Of a DNA stretch of 64,000 nt, positions 26,244 through 35,149 are shown piece by piece. Position numbers and translations under genes: made by a program. Location of the stretch: positions 1-64,000 of the forward strand of contig CAJTGB010000002.1 of NCBI GenBank assembly GCA_910575835.1, in the 5' to 3' direction. This DNA is from Lachnospiraceae bacterium (lineage in GTDB: Bacteria; Bacillota; Clostridia; Lachnospirales; Lachnospiraceae). The stretch's first letter is position 1. Each line of letters begins with the position of its first letter. Below the pieces are notes generated by a model, which saw nothing but the letters and a program-made list of their open reading frames with translations, made no database searches and was not told the origin of the DNA.

Positions 26244-27050
26244 ATGTTCACTGATTACTATGGATTATCATTTAATCCTTTTGACAAGCAGAACATAAAG
26301 GAGCGGGATGCGTTCCGTTCGAAAGACCATAAGGAAATGCTCTCCAGACTGGAATATTTAAAGACGGTAAGGGGGATCGGTATATTTACGGCCAGGCCAG
26401 GAATGGGAAAAACCTATGCCCTGCGTTGTTTCATGAACGGGCTTAACCCCAATCAGTACCAGACAGCTTACATCAGCCTCTCCACGATCAGTGTGACGGA
26501 ATTCTACCGGGAATTCTGCACACTTCTGGGACTGGAGGTATCCGGGAACAAGACAGGGATGTTTCGTGCCATCCAGGAGCGGGTGTATTACCTGTATCGG
26601 GAGAAGAAGCAGCCCCTGCTGCTGGCCATCGATGAGGCCCAGTACCTGAACTACAACATCCTGCGAGACCTGAAGATGCTTTTAAACCACAGATATGATT
26701 CCCTGAACTGCTTCAGCCTGGTGCTAGTGGGGGAGCCGTACCTGAACAACATTTTGGACAAGCAGGTGCATGAGGCCCTGCGCCAGCGGATTACGGTGCA
26801 TTATAATTATGAGGGGCTTTCCGACCAGGAAGTGCCGGACTATATCTGTCATAAGCTGGAACTGGCGGGAGGGAGCCGCAGCATTTTGGAAGGAGGCGCG
26901 ATAAGCGCAATCCACGGTTATAGCGAGGGGAATGCAAGAAAGATTGATAACCTGATGACGGACGCGCTGACGATAGGAGCCCAGCAGGAACAGCACTGTA
27001 TCAATGCGGAGATCATTATGGCGGCAGCAAACAATCAGGCACTGGCATGA
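26244..27050 (+). CDS. ExeA/TniB-like transposition ATPase, orphan
   Basis: A 268-residue AAA+ ATPase starting MFTDYYGLSFNPFDK, with Walker A ARPGMGKTYALRCF near 52, Walker B LLLAIDEAQYLN near 124 and a sensor region LVLVGEPYLNNIL near 156. The arrangement is that of target-selection ATPases working with DDE transposases of the Mu/TniA type. No such transposase gene precedes it: the tnpW remnant ends only a few bases upstream, so the partner was lost. The start is taken at ATG 26244 because the FTDYYGLSFNPF opening is the family N-terminus. Confidence 0.8.
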   Translation: MFTDYYGLSFNPFDKQNIKERDAFRSKDHKEMLSRLEYLKTVRGIGIFTARPGMGKTYALRCFMNGLNPNQYQTAYISLSTISVTEFYREFCTLLGLEVSGNKTGMFRAIQERVYYLYREKKQPLLLAIDEAQYLNYNILRDLKMLLNHRYDSLNCFSLVLVGEPYLNNILDKQVHEALRQRITVHYNYEGLSDQEVPDYICHKLELAGGSRSILEGGAISAIHGYSEGNARKIDNLMTDALTIGAQQEQHCINAEIIMAAANNQALA

Positions 27051-27072
27051 GAGTGATAGGAGAGTTTGAATA

Positions 27073-27119
27073 AAATGGCGGTAAGATCGTGACTTGGAGA
27101 TGCGATTTTGCCGCCATTT
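27073..27119. repeat. 17-bp imperfect inverted repeat
   Basis: AAATGGCGGTAAGATCG at 27073-27089 faces CGATTTTGCCGCCATTT at 27103-27119 (two mismatches). It lies between the ATPase stop and the IS66 remnant. It is either a terminator stem or an element end. Confidence 0.6.
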
Positions 27120-28072
27120 CCTTTCAGAAGGACAAAACAATGTGCCGTTGGTGGCGCCCAGAATCTGTCGTTCAACACTGTTCCCCCATTCCCTTGCGAG
27201 CGCATCTTTAGTGGCAGGGATCCTGTATAAAAAATATGATATGGGGATCCCTTTGGCAAGGCAGGAGCGGGAGTGGTACCGCCTGGGGCTGTGCCTTTAC
27301 CGCTCCACAATGGCAAACTGGGTGATCCGCAGCAGCGAAGAGTATCTGCTGCCCATCTATGAACGGATCCACCAGGAACTGCTTGGCTGTGAGATCCTGC
27401 ATGGGGATGAGACCCGCATCCAATTGGATGGAATATGCAGGGCGTTATGCTGGTCACATGTACGCAGGTATTACATTGACAGCATACCTTTAGATTCCCG
27501 CGGAAAGGAGATCAGTGGTTCCAAGGGCGCAGAGGGACGGGAATGGTGTGACCGCCTGTTCCAGATCGAAAAAAACCTGAAAGCATTACCTTCCGAGAAG
27601 CGTCTGCAAAAGCGTCAGGAACTGAGCAGGCCTGTCCTGGAGGGATTTTGGGCGTGGGTAGAAGAGGCCAGTGCAAAGTATACTGCCAATGAATTTCTCA
27701 AAACAGCCCTTACTTATGCAACAAACCAGAGAAAATATCTGGAGACATTTTTGGAAGACGGGCGCATTCCGAGCTCAAACAATGACTGTGAGACCAGTAT
27801 TCGTCCCTTTGCAACCGGACGCAAGGCATGGCTGTTCGCAGACTCGCCAGCAGGGGCAAGAGCCAGCGGCATCGTATATACATTGGTAGAAACAGCGAAG
27901 CTGAATCATCTGGATGTATTTGACTATCTATGCTATTTATTAGAAAGTCTGCCGGATCTTGATCACCGAAACCAATCCTGAATTACTGGAAGCATATCTT
28001 CCCTGGTCTGAAACATTGCCAGAAAGCTGCCGACTCAGGGAACATAGAATAAATAAGAAGTGTATGTTTTGA
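27094..28072 (+). pseudogene. IS66-family transposase (tnpC), deleted and frameshifted
   Basis: The frame contains IS66 TnpC signatures: MGIPLARQEREWYRLGL, ILHGDETRIQ with the first catalytic Asp, CWSHVRRYYID, and the C-terminal NNDCETSIRPFATGRKAWLF with the catalytic Glu. Between DETRIQ and the LDGICRALCWSH block the usual 70 or so residues carrying the second catalytic Asp are missing. The N-terminal zinc/leucine-zipper part is also absent. Near 27975 a one-base shift separates the stop at 27981 from the family tail PELLEAYLPWSETLPESCRL, which continues in another frame to 28072. It is inactive. Confidence 0.85.
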
Positions 28073-28102
28073 TAGAGTATATCACAACATGCACTTCTTT
28101 TC
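28055..28102. terminator. Long bidirectional hairpin at the IS66 3' end
   Basis: AAGAAGTG at 28055-28062 pairs with CACTTCTT at 28092-28099, with ATGTT/AACAT and TGATA/TATCA inside. T-runs occur on both strands. Confidence 0.7.
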
Positions 28103-28202
28103 ATTACGGTGTGTTTTGTATCGCTTACAGCAAAACGCTCTTCCCTTCCCCAAACAGGCTGTCCTTAAATAAGTATGATAAAATAAGTATGATAAATAGA
28201 AA

Positions 28203-28228
28203 AGAGAGAATCCCATAGGACTCTCCCT
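28203..28228 (-). terminator. Terminator of the 28245 gene
   Basis: On the minus strand GGGAGAGTCC pairs with GGATTCTCTC, followed by TTTT. Confidence 0.7.
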
Positions 28229-28244
28229 TAAAAAAATTCAAATA

Positions 28245-29018
28245 TCAGTGCCTTCCCCTGCCTTTATCCCGGGGGTTCTTCCATATGATCAGTGCGGCAA
28301 TGATGCCGACAATATATAAGATACTTATAAGGATCGTCGGATTATCCTTCAGCAGATATGTAACTGCAACGATCGCTGCCAGTGAGATTAGAAGCTGAAA
28401 TGCCGCAAGCAGCCGCTTCTCGCGGATCTCCTTGGCCTGCTGCAGGAACTCAAGCCTGCGCTGTTCTAATGTAAGGTACTCTAACAGTTCGTCGTCTTTG
28501 ATACGGGAAAGAATCAGCTTATCTCTTGATTCCTCCTCGCGGCGGGAACGGAAGAGCCGTCTTCTGGGCCGTTCGTCCTCATCGAAATCAAAAGAATCTT
28601 CCCGCTCTTCTCTGTATGAAGAGGCGGCAGAGCTATGCTTTGGCGGTGTCTCAGGTTCCTGTGTCTGGTTCTGTACCGGACTGCCTGCCGCCGTCTGGGC
28701 AAAAGCCGCTGTTGCCTGGCTTGCAGCGGCCGATTCTAAAGCCGGATCTGCAGCTGTTGGAACCGACGGTGCGGTTGGTGCAGCCGGTGCAGCTGCCTTG
28801 GCGGTGCCGTCGGAGCTGTTGTTAACTACAGGCGCGGCAACCGGTTGGACCGCTGCCGGGACAACTGTTTCTGTGGCAATGCCGGGTTCGGCGGCGCCTG
28901 TTTTATTCGCAATCGGAACGATCTTATTATCGCTTGTAACCCCTGTACTCTCCCCTGCAGCCGGTTCAGCGGCCGTTCCTGTGGCTTCTCCACTGGTAAC
29001 ATTCAATTCATTAGACAC
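28245..29018 (-). CDS. Ala/Pro/Thr-rich protein with C-terminal membrane hairpin, unknown
   Basis: The 257-residue product is not recognised. Residues about 5-135 are low complexity, rich in Ala, Pro, Thr and Val. A basic stretch follows (RPRRRLFRSRREEESRD), then a helical segment LEQRRLEFLQQAKEIREKRL. Two membrane segments come at the end (AAFQLLISLAAIVAVTYLL and ILISILYIVGIIAALIIW). The start is GTG 29018, since GGAGGG lies about eight bases upstream; an ATG at 29066 has none. It is divergent from the large secreted proteins and may be a cytoplasm-facing or linker protein of the envelope. Confidence 0.65.
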   Translation of the reverse strand: MSNELNVTSGEATGTAAEPAAGESTGVTSDNKIVPIANKTGAAEPGIATETVVPAAVQPVAAPVVNNSSDGTAKAAAPAAPTAPSVPTAADPALESAAASQATAAFAQTAAGSPVQNQTQEPETPPKHSSAASSYREEREDSFDFDEDERPRRRLFRSRREEESRDKLILSRIKDDELLEYLTLEQRRLEFLQQAKEIREKRLLAAFQLLISLAAIVAVTYLLKDNPTILISILYIVGIIAALIIWKNPRDKGRGRH

Positions 29019-29153
29019 AAATACTCCCTCCTTTTTGTGTTGAATATTCAGATGTGTAATCCACATTTCCTATATCATAACAATTTTCGACATAAAATTC
29101 AAGAAATTTCCTGACAAACAAGGAGTTCGCTTGTAGAAAATCGGATGCACCTG

Positions 29154-29162
29154 TGTTATACT
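29154..29162 (+). promoter_or_regulatory. Extended -10 promoter for the surface-protein operon
   Basis: TGTTATACT (TG-N-TATACT) lies 22 bases upstream of the proposed start at 29184, without a clear -35. Confidence 0.5.
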
Positions 29163-29183
29163 TATCATGTTTAATGGGATAGT

Positions 29184-32100
29184 ATGACTATAAGGAAGAA
29201 TACGAGGTTGTATATAGATACGATGAGAATGGAAAATACATTGAAAATAGCGCGTTGGGGAATATTGGCAGCCATTCTGGCATTTGCTTTAAAAGGAGAA
29301 ACACTGCATGCCGCAGGTGAGGTGATAGAGCTTGATCTAAGGAACGGCTCGATCGAGATCGAGGAGAACGAATACAGGCAAAACGGTGTTACTGCTGGGG
29401 TGTATAAGCCGGGAAAGGATTATATTATTACAAGCGGCGGCGAGGTGACTGACAACGGAGTTACGGTCAGAAGCGGAGAGCATAAAATTACATTTTCAGA
29501 GGTACATATTAATTCCAGAAACTCCAAGTTTAGTGTTGCCACGAGTAACTCAGCGGCCAGCGCGGCCAGGGTATATCTGACGCTTGAAGGAAAGAATGAG
29601 TTGCAAGGTTGGAATCCCGTGGTGGTCGGCATCAAGAATGCAACCAAAGCTACGCTGACGGTTACAGAGGAGAGTACCGGAGAGTTGACGGTTATCGACG
29701 ATTCTACTGGTTTGACGAGTGACAGTGCTGCTATCTGTGTGAACAACGGTACGTTTGAGATTCTCGGAGGAACGATCAATACGGCAGGCGGGTATCGTTC
29801 AGCAGGCATTAAGGTGGCAGACGGCAGTCAGCTTAAGATTGCCGGAGGGCGTGTGACGGCAGACGGCGCTGACGGTGCTGCGGGGATCGGCGGTAATTAC
29901 AAAGAAGGCTGCGGTAATATCTTGATTACCGGAGGCCATGTGGAAGCAACAGGCGGGAAAGGTCCGACCGGGTCGTCTGGAAATATGGGCACAGGCTCCG
30001 GTGCGGGAATCGGAAGCGGAGGTGTAGCAGGTTCAAGTACCCAAGATACGATTCAGGTAGGAACAATTACGATCACCGGAGGTTATGTATCAGCGAAGGC
30101 CGGAGGAACGGATGCTGCCGGAATCGGTATTGGAGGAGGCGGTGTGAAGCCCAGCGGTGAGTTAGTCAGTGACAGAACCGGCAGCGCATGGGTGGAGACT
30201 GATAGTTTAATACTGGGCGCCGGATCAGGAACCGATGGAACAGGCAAGTTTTTAAGCGGAGTTTTATTTATTGGAAATGAAGGAAAGATATACGGCAACA
30301 GTTATGAATTAAATCAGGATGCCGCAATATCGCAGGGGAAAAAACTTACGATCGATGCAGGTAAGATGTTATACATACCAAAGGATCATATCCTGACATT
30401 GTCAGGAGGTAATAATATTGAATTTGCATCTGCGGCGGCAGATGCGCAGGGAATAATCTGTATTGACAGTAAGGATTGTTTGGCAGGAAATGGGATTATA
30501 GGTGCCGGAGGTAATTATTATCTGTTTTCAGATGATTTTGAAGCGCCCCAGGATCTAAAGGATACAGGGACGGATCAGACAGAATTAGTAAAAACAAGGT
30601 TGGAAACAAGTTTTGAAAATGCATGTCGGGCATCACTGAAAGGTCAGAACTTTGTCAATCCGCCTTATGAACTGAACATTCGTCCGAGTGCGGTCAATGG
30701 GGCAGGACAGTATACGGCTACATTTACAACTGTACCGTTTAACAGAACGATAGAGAAGAGCTTCCTTGTTTATTCAGATGATACAGTAGTCAGGATTGAA
30801 GTAACCACTCCGCCTGATAAGATATCCTATGAGCATGGCGATAATTTTGATCCGGCAGGAATGATCATTACTGCGATCAGTAAGGATGGGAGCAGGCAGG
30901 ATATTACGGAAGAGGTCACCATCACGGACGGCACAGGCCTTAAGGCGGGTCAGACTTCTGTTACAATAACTTACCGGGGAGTATACGGCGAGGTGCTTGA
31001 GTGTGAGACTGGTATCACAGTAGGGAAGAAGAAGATCGACCTCTCAGGAATAGAATGGAATGAGGAGGATACAGTCTTTGAGTACGACGGAGAGTCTCAC
31101 AGCCCAATCTTCGATGAAGAGCTGCTCCCGGAAGGGGTAGAGATGGTTGTCACAGGAACAAGTGAAGAGAAGAATGCCGGTACTTACAAGGTAACGGTAG
31201 AGTTCAAACTGAAGCCGGGATATGAGGGCCAATATATATTAGGTGATGACGGAGGTTCATCTCTGAGGACTGAACTGGAGTGGACCATCAAGCCCAAGGA
31301 TTTGGAATGGAATACGAGTGATCTGGAAGCGGTAGGCAATACGCGGGACGATGATGCGAATATCTATGGGGAATTAGGCGTGAACGGCGCAGTCGATTCC
31401 GATGTAAGAGACGGGAATATTAATACAAGTTTCCCTGCAGACAATATCACTGGCGTTCATGACAAGGTTGCCGGGGAGAATAAAGATATTGCGCTGGAGT
31501 GGAAGAATGAGGATGACAAGTTCCGTCTGGAAGGAAGTGCAGCAGGGAACTATAATCTGCCGGAAGAGCTCCCTGTAGTCTCAGGCAGTGTCAATGAGGT
31601 AGAGGAGCTTGAACTTCCGCGGGAACTTAAACCAGAAGAGGGAACCGAGTATCGGATGGACCTGGAGACGAGGATATCGAAAGTGCCGGATGGATTGGCC
31701 AATGAGTATGAGACTCCCAGCGCCTTGGAGGGCAGGCTGGTGGAAGAGGTTGTGAAGAAAGGAATTGCCCCGGGATATGTTATGTCCTATGACCTTGCGC
31801 TTCTTAGTAGAGGCGACGGAGATTCAGGCTGGCAAAGAGCAGAGGCATCCGCAATCCCTTCAGCAGGTCTGACGATTACCATGCCTTATCCAGAAGGGAT
31901 TACAGGAGAGAAGTACAAAGGAGTTGTCGCATACATTTATCCTGAGACGATCAACGGAGTGGAAGCAGGAACCGTTGTTTATCTCGAAGTGACCAGGACA
32001 GACGGCGGGATTCGATTCACGATTCCGGCGCCGGCGCCGATTGCCGTAGGATGGGAAGAGATTAAGGATCCATCTGATAATGACGGAGATGATCTGGGAG

Positions 32101-32525
32101 AAGGGGATAATCCGCCTGGAGGAGATGGAAACGGAGACGGCAGCGGAGATGGAAACGGAGACGGAGACGGGAATGGAGACGGCAGCGGAGACGGAGATGG
32201 TTCTGGCAGCGGAGATGGAAACGGAGACGGAGACGGGAATGGAGACGGCAGCGGAGACGGAAACGGAGACGGCGGCGGGAATGGTTCTGGCGGCGGCAAC
32301 GGGTCCGGGAATGGAGATGGTTCTGGCAGCGGCGGCGGGAATGGTTCTGGCGGCGGCAGCGGGTCCGGGAATGGAGGCGGTTCTGGTCAGGGCATTACTA
32401 CCGGAGACAAGACGCAGATCGGTTTCTACACAGTTTTGACGGCGCTGGCTGCTGCTGACATATTAGGATTGATCCAGATACGCCGATTTGGGAGAAAAAG
32501 GCTGAAAACGAATAAAAAGAAGTAG
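29184..32525 (+). CDS. Large secreted surface protein with beta-helix, Ig-like and G/D/N/S-rich tail
   Basis: A protein of about 1113 residues. The signal peptide (about 22-45) is followed by VIELDLRNGSIEIEENEYRQNG. A repetitive beta-helix-like region (about 150-330) has motifs such as GAAGIGGNYKEGCG, GAGIGSGG and DAAGIGIGGGG. A bacterial Ig-like (Big_3-type) domain lies near 545-615 (VTTPPDKISYEHGDNFDPAG), then an MBG-like domain near 625-710. The C-terminal 140 residues are a Gly/Asp/Asn/Ser tract, then GITTGDKTQIGFYTVL, a membrane segment and a basic end (RRFGRKRLKTNKKK). That end resembles a sortase signal but lacks a clear LPXTG. The start codon is uncertain (29184, 29223 or 29229). It is probably an adhesin-like envelope protein; no ligand is known. 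Confidence 0.8.
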   Translation: MTIRKNTRLYIDTMRMENTLKIARWGILAAILAFALKGETLHAAGEVIELDLRNGSIEIEENEYRQNGVTAGVYKPGKDYIITSGGEVTDNGVTVRSGEHKITFSEVHINSRNSKFSVATSNSAASAARVYLTLEGKNELQGWNPVVVGIKNATKATLTVTEESTGELTVIDDSTGLTSDSAAICVNNGTFEILGGTINTAGGYRSAGIKVADGSQLKIAGGRVTADGADGAAGIGGNYKEGCGNILITGGHVEATGGKGPTGSSGNMGTGSGAGIGSGGVAGSSTQDTIQVGTITITGGYVSAKAGGTDAAGIGIGGGGVKPSGELVSDRTGSAWVETDSLILGAGSGTDGTGKFLSGVLFIGNEGKIYGNSYELNQDAAISQGKKLTIDAGKMLYIPKDHILTLSGGNNIEFASAAADAQGIICIDSKDCLAGNGIIGAGGNYYLFSDDFEAPQDLKDTGTDQTELVKTRLETSFENACRASLKGQNFVNPPYELNIRPSAVNGAGQYTATFTTVPFNRTIEKSFLVYSDDTVVRIEVTTPPDKISYEHGDNFDPAGMIITAISKDGSRQDITEEVTITDGTGLKAGQTSVTITYRGVYGEVLECETGITVGKKKIDLSGIEWNEEDTVFEYDGESHSPIFDEELLPEGVEMVVTGTSEEKNAGTYKVTVEFKLKPGYEGQYILGDDGGSSLRTELEWTIKPKDLEWNTSDLEAVGNTRDDDANIYGELGVNGAVDSDVRDGNINTSFPADNITGVHDKVAGENKDIALEWKNEDDKFRLEGSAAGNYNLPEELPVVSGSVNEVEELELPRELKPEEGTEYRMDLETRISKVPDGLANEYETPSALEGRLVEEVVKKGIAPGYVMSYDLALLSRGDGDSGWQRAEASAIPSAGLTITMPYPEGITGEKYKGVVAYIYPETINGVEAGTVVYLEVTRTDGGIRFTIPAPAPIAVGWEEIKDPSDNDGDDLGEGDNPPGGDGNGDGSGDGNGDGDGNGDGSGDGDGSGSGDGNGDGDGNGDGSGDGNGDGGGNGSGGGNGSGNGDGSGSGGGNGSGGGSGSGNGGGSGQGITTGDKTQIGFYTVLTALAAADILGLIQIRRFGRKRLKTNKKK
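32095..32395 (+). repeat. G/D/N/S-coding tandem repeat tract
   Basis: Degenerate 6-, 12- and 18-base units (GGAGACGGNAAC-type, later GGTTCTGGCGGC-type) encode the Gly-rich tail of the surface protein. The tract is prone to slipped-strand length change. Confidence 0.85.
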
Positions 32526-32578
32526 GAACTGTCCGCATATAGTTTCGTTGCTCTGCATTATATACGGAAAGGATGAAT

Positions 32579-35122
32579 ATGGAAAATATATATATTAAAA
32601 AGACATTGACAGATATAACCAGAACGGTGCTGTTATCGGCGCTGTGCTTCCTGTGGGCAGGGACGGCAGCCCAGGCTTCCGGAGATGTGGAGCTTGATCT
32701 GACAAAGGGAGATATTGAGATCAGCTCTGACGGTTACAGGCAGGGAGACGGCAAGAAGAAGGAGGGTCCGACAAGCGGAGACGGTTACATCATAACCACG
32801 AACGGGAAGGAAACGGACCATGTAGTTACGGTGGCAAGCGGCAAGAAGCATGATATCATGTTCGACAAGGTCAGGATCAGTACAGTGTCAGGAGGATACA
32901 ATCCGCTCTATATTGCGCCGGATGCCAAGGTATCTCTGACGCTTAAGGGGGAGAATATCCTGCATTCGGGAGGGTACGCTGCGATTGCGGTGCCGGAGAA
33001 CGCTGCCATAGAGATCAGCGCGCAAAGAGGCGGAACATTGGAAGCATGGACGGATACGCCGGACTTGGGATCGGGGATCGGCGGTACGCCGAAGGACAAC
33101 AGCGGGAAGAATACGAAGAATACGAACTGCGGAACGGTTAAGATAAACGGCGGCAGGATCAGTACGACGAAGATCGGCGGAACAGGGGGCGGAACGCTGG
33201 CTTCTGATAAGGACGGAACGGCGTGGATCGACGCGGGAAGCGTGAGCGCCGGCAAGGACGGCTTCATATCCGGCGTGCTGTTTGAGGGGAATACAGGACA
33301 GGTCTACGGGAAATACACCGTGAATAAGGAAGATCTGTCAGTGCCGGTCAATAAGCTGCTGACGATTCCGAACGGTCAGACGTTAGAGATCCCTTCTTCA
33401 TATTCTCTTAAATTGGATGGCAACATGATGAATAACGGAACGCTCAGGATCGGAAGCTCAGACAGTCTGACAGGAAGCGGCTATGTAGGCGGCGACGGTG
33501 CATTCTACATACTCAGCAAAATGACGGAGGATATGTTCTCAGTACCGGACGGTATATTGTACGGCACAGGAGAAGACCATACGGAATATGTGAAGAAATA
33601 TATTGAAGACAGTATCAGGGTTGACGGGACAGCCGTGGTCAGGAACCGGATATTTAACCGGACGAAGAGCGATGAATGGAAGATGGAGATCAGCCCCTCC
33701 AAGGTTATTGAAAAGGGGACTTATACGGTCATTTTTACTGATCCGAACGACGAAGACGAACAGGTATCGAAGACCTTTGAAGTGCTGGATGCCGGTGAGA
33801 TGACGGGGATCACACTTACGACGCCTCCGAAGAAGACGGATTATACCTATGGAGAACGGTTTGACAGATCGGGCATGGTGGTCACGGTGGCTTACAGTTC
33901 AGGAGCTTCTAAGACCGCGTCCAATGACAAGATCGGGGTTAAGGAAGGCAGCCTGCAGGTAGGGCAGACCTCCGTTACATTGGTTTATAAGGAGAACGGG
34001 AAGGAAGCTGCCTGCTCTATGAAGATTACGGTATCTCCCAGAGAGATAGATGTAACGAAGATCAATTGGGAGGAGAAGACTGTTACGGCTTTTGAGTATG
34101 ACGGGACGGAGAAGACATTGAAGTTCCGCGCAGATATGCCGGAGGGGCTGAAAGTGTCTGTCGGAGGAGCAGTCAGTGGAACGGCGGTCGGCGCTTATAC
34201 TGTCACGATCGATTTTTTCCTGGAAGAGGGATACGGACGCAACTACGTGATAACCGGACCCGCCAGCGTCACGAAGGAGTGGAATATTACGCCGAAGCAG
34301 TTAGAGTGGAACACCGGAGATCTGGAGGTAGTTGGGAATACCAGAGATGAGAACGTGTATATCTACGGAGAACTTCGTGTGGAAGGGCTTCTGCCTGCCG
34401 ATCAGGATGAGGAGGTCATACCGACGAGCTTTCCGACAGGGCTGATAACAGGCAAGTCTGTTCAGGGTTCAGAGTACGAGCAGGAGATCAGGCTTGTGTG
34501 GAAGGATGAGAACATGAGATTTACGCTGGGAGACAGCGCGGCGGCTAAGAATTATGTGCTGCCGGAAGAATTGCCTGTCGTCTACAGCGTCATTAATGAA
34601 GTGGTTAAAAAGCCGGTGCCTCACGGAGTGGCAGTGGTAAAAGGCAGGATGTACAGGCTGGATCTTGAGAGCGGTGTGTCTAAGGTGCCGGGAGGTCTGA
34701 CAGAGATTGCGGACTTCGATACGCCGAGTGAGATTCAGAAGGGTCTGATCGGAGCAGTTATGACGAAGGGAATCCGGCAGACGTATGTCTATACCTATGC
34801 CCCTACCCTGATGAGGAAGAATGCGGATGCGACAGAGTGGGAGCGGGCGGATGACGACGAGGTTTCCGATGACGGACTGACGATTACCGTACCTTACCCC
34901 AAGGGCGTAGGGAAGAAGAGTCATGAGGCGGTCGTCGCATATATTTACCCGGATGAAATAGACGGAACAGAGGCAGGAACGATTACTTACCCGGAAGTGA
35001 CTAAGACGGATGACGGGATCGAGTTCGTGGTTCCGGTCTGTGCGCCGGTGGCGATTGGCTGGAAGGAAGCACCTGATAAGAAGGTCGGCTTCTGGGAAGC
35101 GATCTTTGGCAAAGAAAAATAA
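32579..35122 (+). CDS. Secreted paralogue of the preceding surface protein, without anchor
   Basis: About 847 residues, collinear with the upstream protein. It has a signal peptide with a TAAQA-type cleavage area, then VELDLTKGDIEISSDGYRQG, a shorter beta-helix-like region with GSGIGGTPKDN, an Ig-like domain (TTPPKKTDYTYGERFDRSG), an MBG-like domain (EYDGTEKTLKF) and the shared end domain with PYPKGVGKKSHEAVVAYIYP. It stops at VGFWEAIFGKEK, so the Gly-rich tract and membrane anchor of the paralogue are missing. It may be released or may pair with the anchored copy. ATG 32579 is preferred because GAAAGG is six bases upstream; ATG 32573 is close by. Tandem duplication is inferred. Confidence 0.82.
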   Translation: MENIYIKKTLTDITRTVLLSALCFLWAGTAAQASGDVELDLTKGDIEISSDGYRQGDGKKKEGPTSGDGYIITTNGKETDHVVTVASGKKHDIMFDKVRISTVSGGYNPLYIAPDAKVSLTLKGENILHSGGYAAIAVPENAAIEISAQRGGTLEAWTDTPDLGSGIGGTPKDNSGKNTKNTNCGTVKINGGRISTTKIGGTGGGTLASDKDGTAWIDAGSVSAGKDGFISGVLFEGNTGQVYGKYTVNKEDLSVPVNKLLTIPNGQTLEIPSSYSLKLDGNMMNNGTLRIGSSDSLTGSGYVGGDGAFYILSKMTEDMFSVPDGILYGTGEDHTEYVKKYIEDSIRVDGTAVVRNRIFNRTKSDEWKMEISPSKVIEKGTYTVIFTDPNDEDEQVSKTFEVLDAGEMTGITLTTPPKKTDYTYGERFDRSGMVVTVAYSSGASKTASNDKIGVKEGSLQVGQTSVTLVYKENGKEAACSMKITVSPREIDVTKINWEEKTVTAFEYDGTEKTLKFRADMPEGLKVSVGGAVSGTAVGAYTVTIDFFLEEGYGRNYVITGPASVTKEWNITPKQLEWNTGDLEVVGNTRDENVYIYGELRVEGLLPADQDEEVIPTSFPTGLITGKSVQGSEYEQEIRLVWKDENMRFTLGDSAAAKNYVLPEELPVVYSVINEVVKKPVPHGVAVVKGRMYRLDLESGVSKVPGGLTEIADFDTPSEIQKGLIGAVMTKGIRQTYVYTYAPTLMRKNADATEWERADDDEVSDDGLTITVPYPKGVGKKSHEAVVAYIYPDEIDGTEAGTITYPEVTKTDDGIEFVVPVCAPVAIGWKEAPDKKVGFWEAIFGKEK

Positions 35123-35149
35123 AACGGGTGTAAGTATTGGAGAATATTT

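Larger units (their letters stand above)
20871..28102. mobile_element. Composite remnant of integrative element and insertion sequences
   Basis: Within this interval lie a Fic fragment, a decayed serine recombinase, a Tn916-Orf7-like sigma factor, a tnpW fragment, an orphan transposition ATPase and a deleted IS66 transposase. No conjugation genes remain. Boundaries are set by the first and last remnant features between chromosomal spmB and the gene at 28245; no clear attachment-site repeat was found. Confidence 0.8.

Noticed and set aside
28432-29043. Plus-strand frame rich in Ala/Val/Ser
   Set aside because: Mirror of the Ala/Pro-rich minus-strand gene, which has a good ribosome site and terminator.
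31979-32299. Proline-rich frame on the minus strand opposite the Gly-rich tract
   Set aside because: It is the antisense reading of the GGN-rich repeats, with no ribosome site or family.
32080-32439. Met/Glu/Thr-rich plus-strand frame
   Set aside because: Second reading frame of the repeat tract inside the surface-protein gene.
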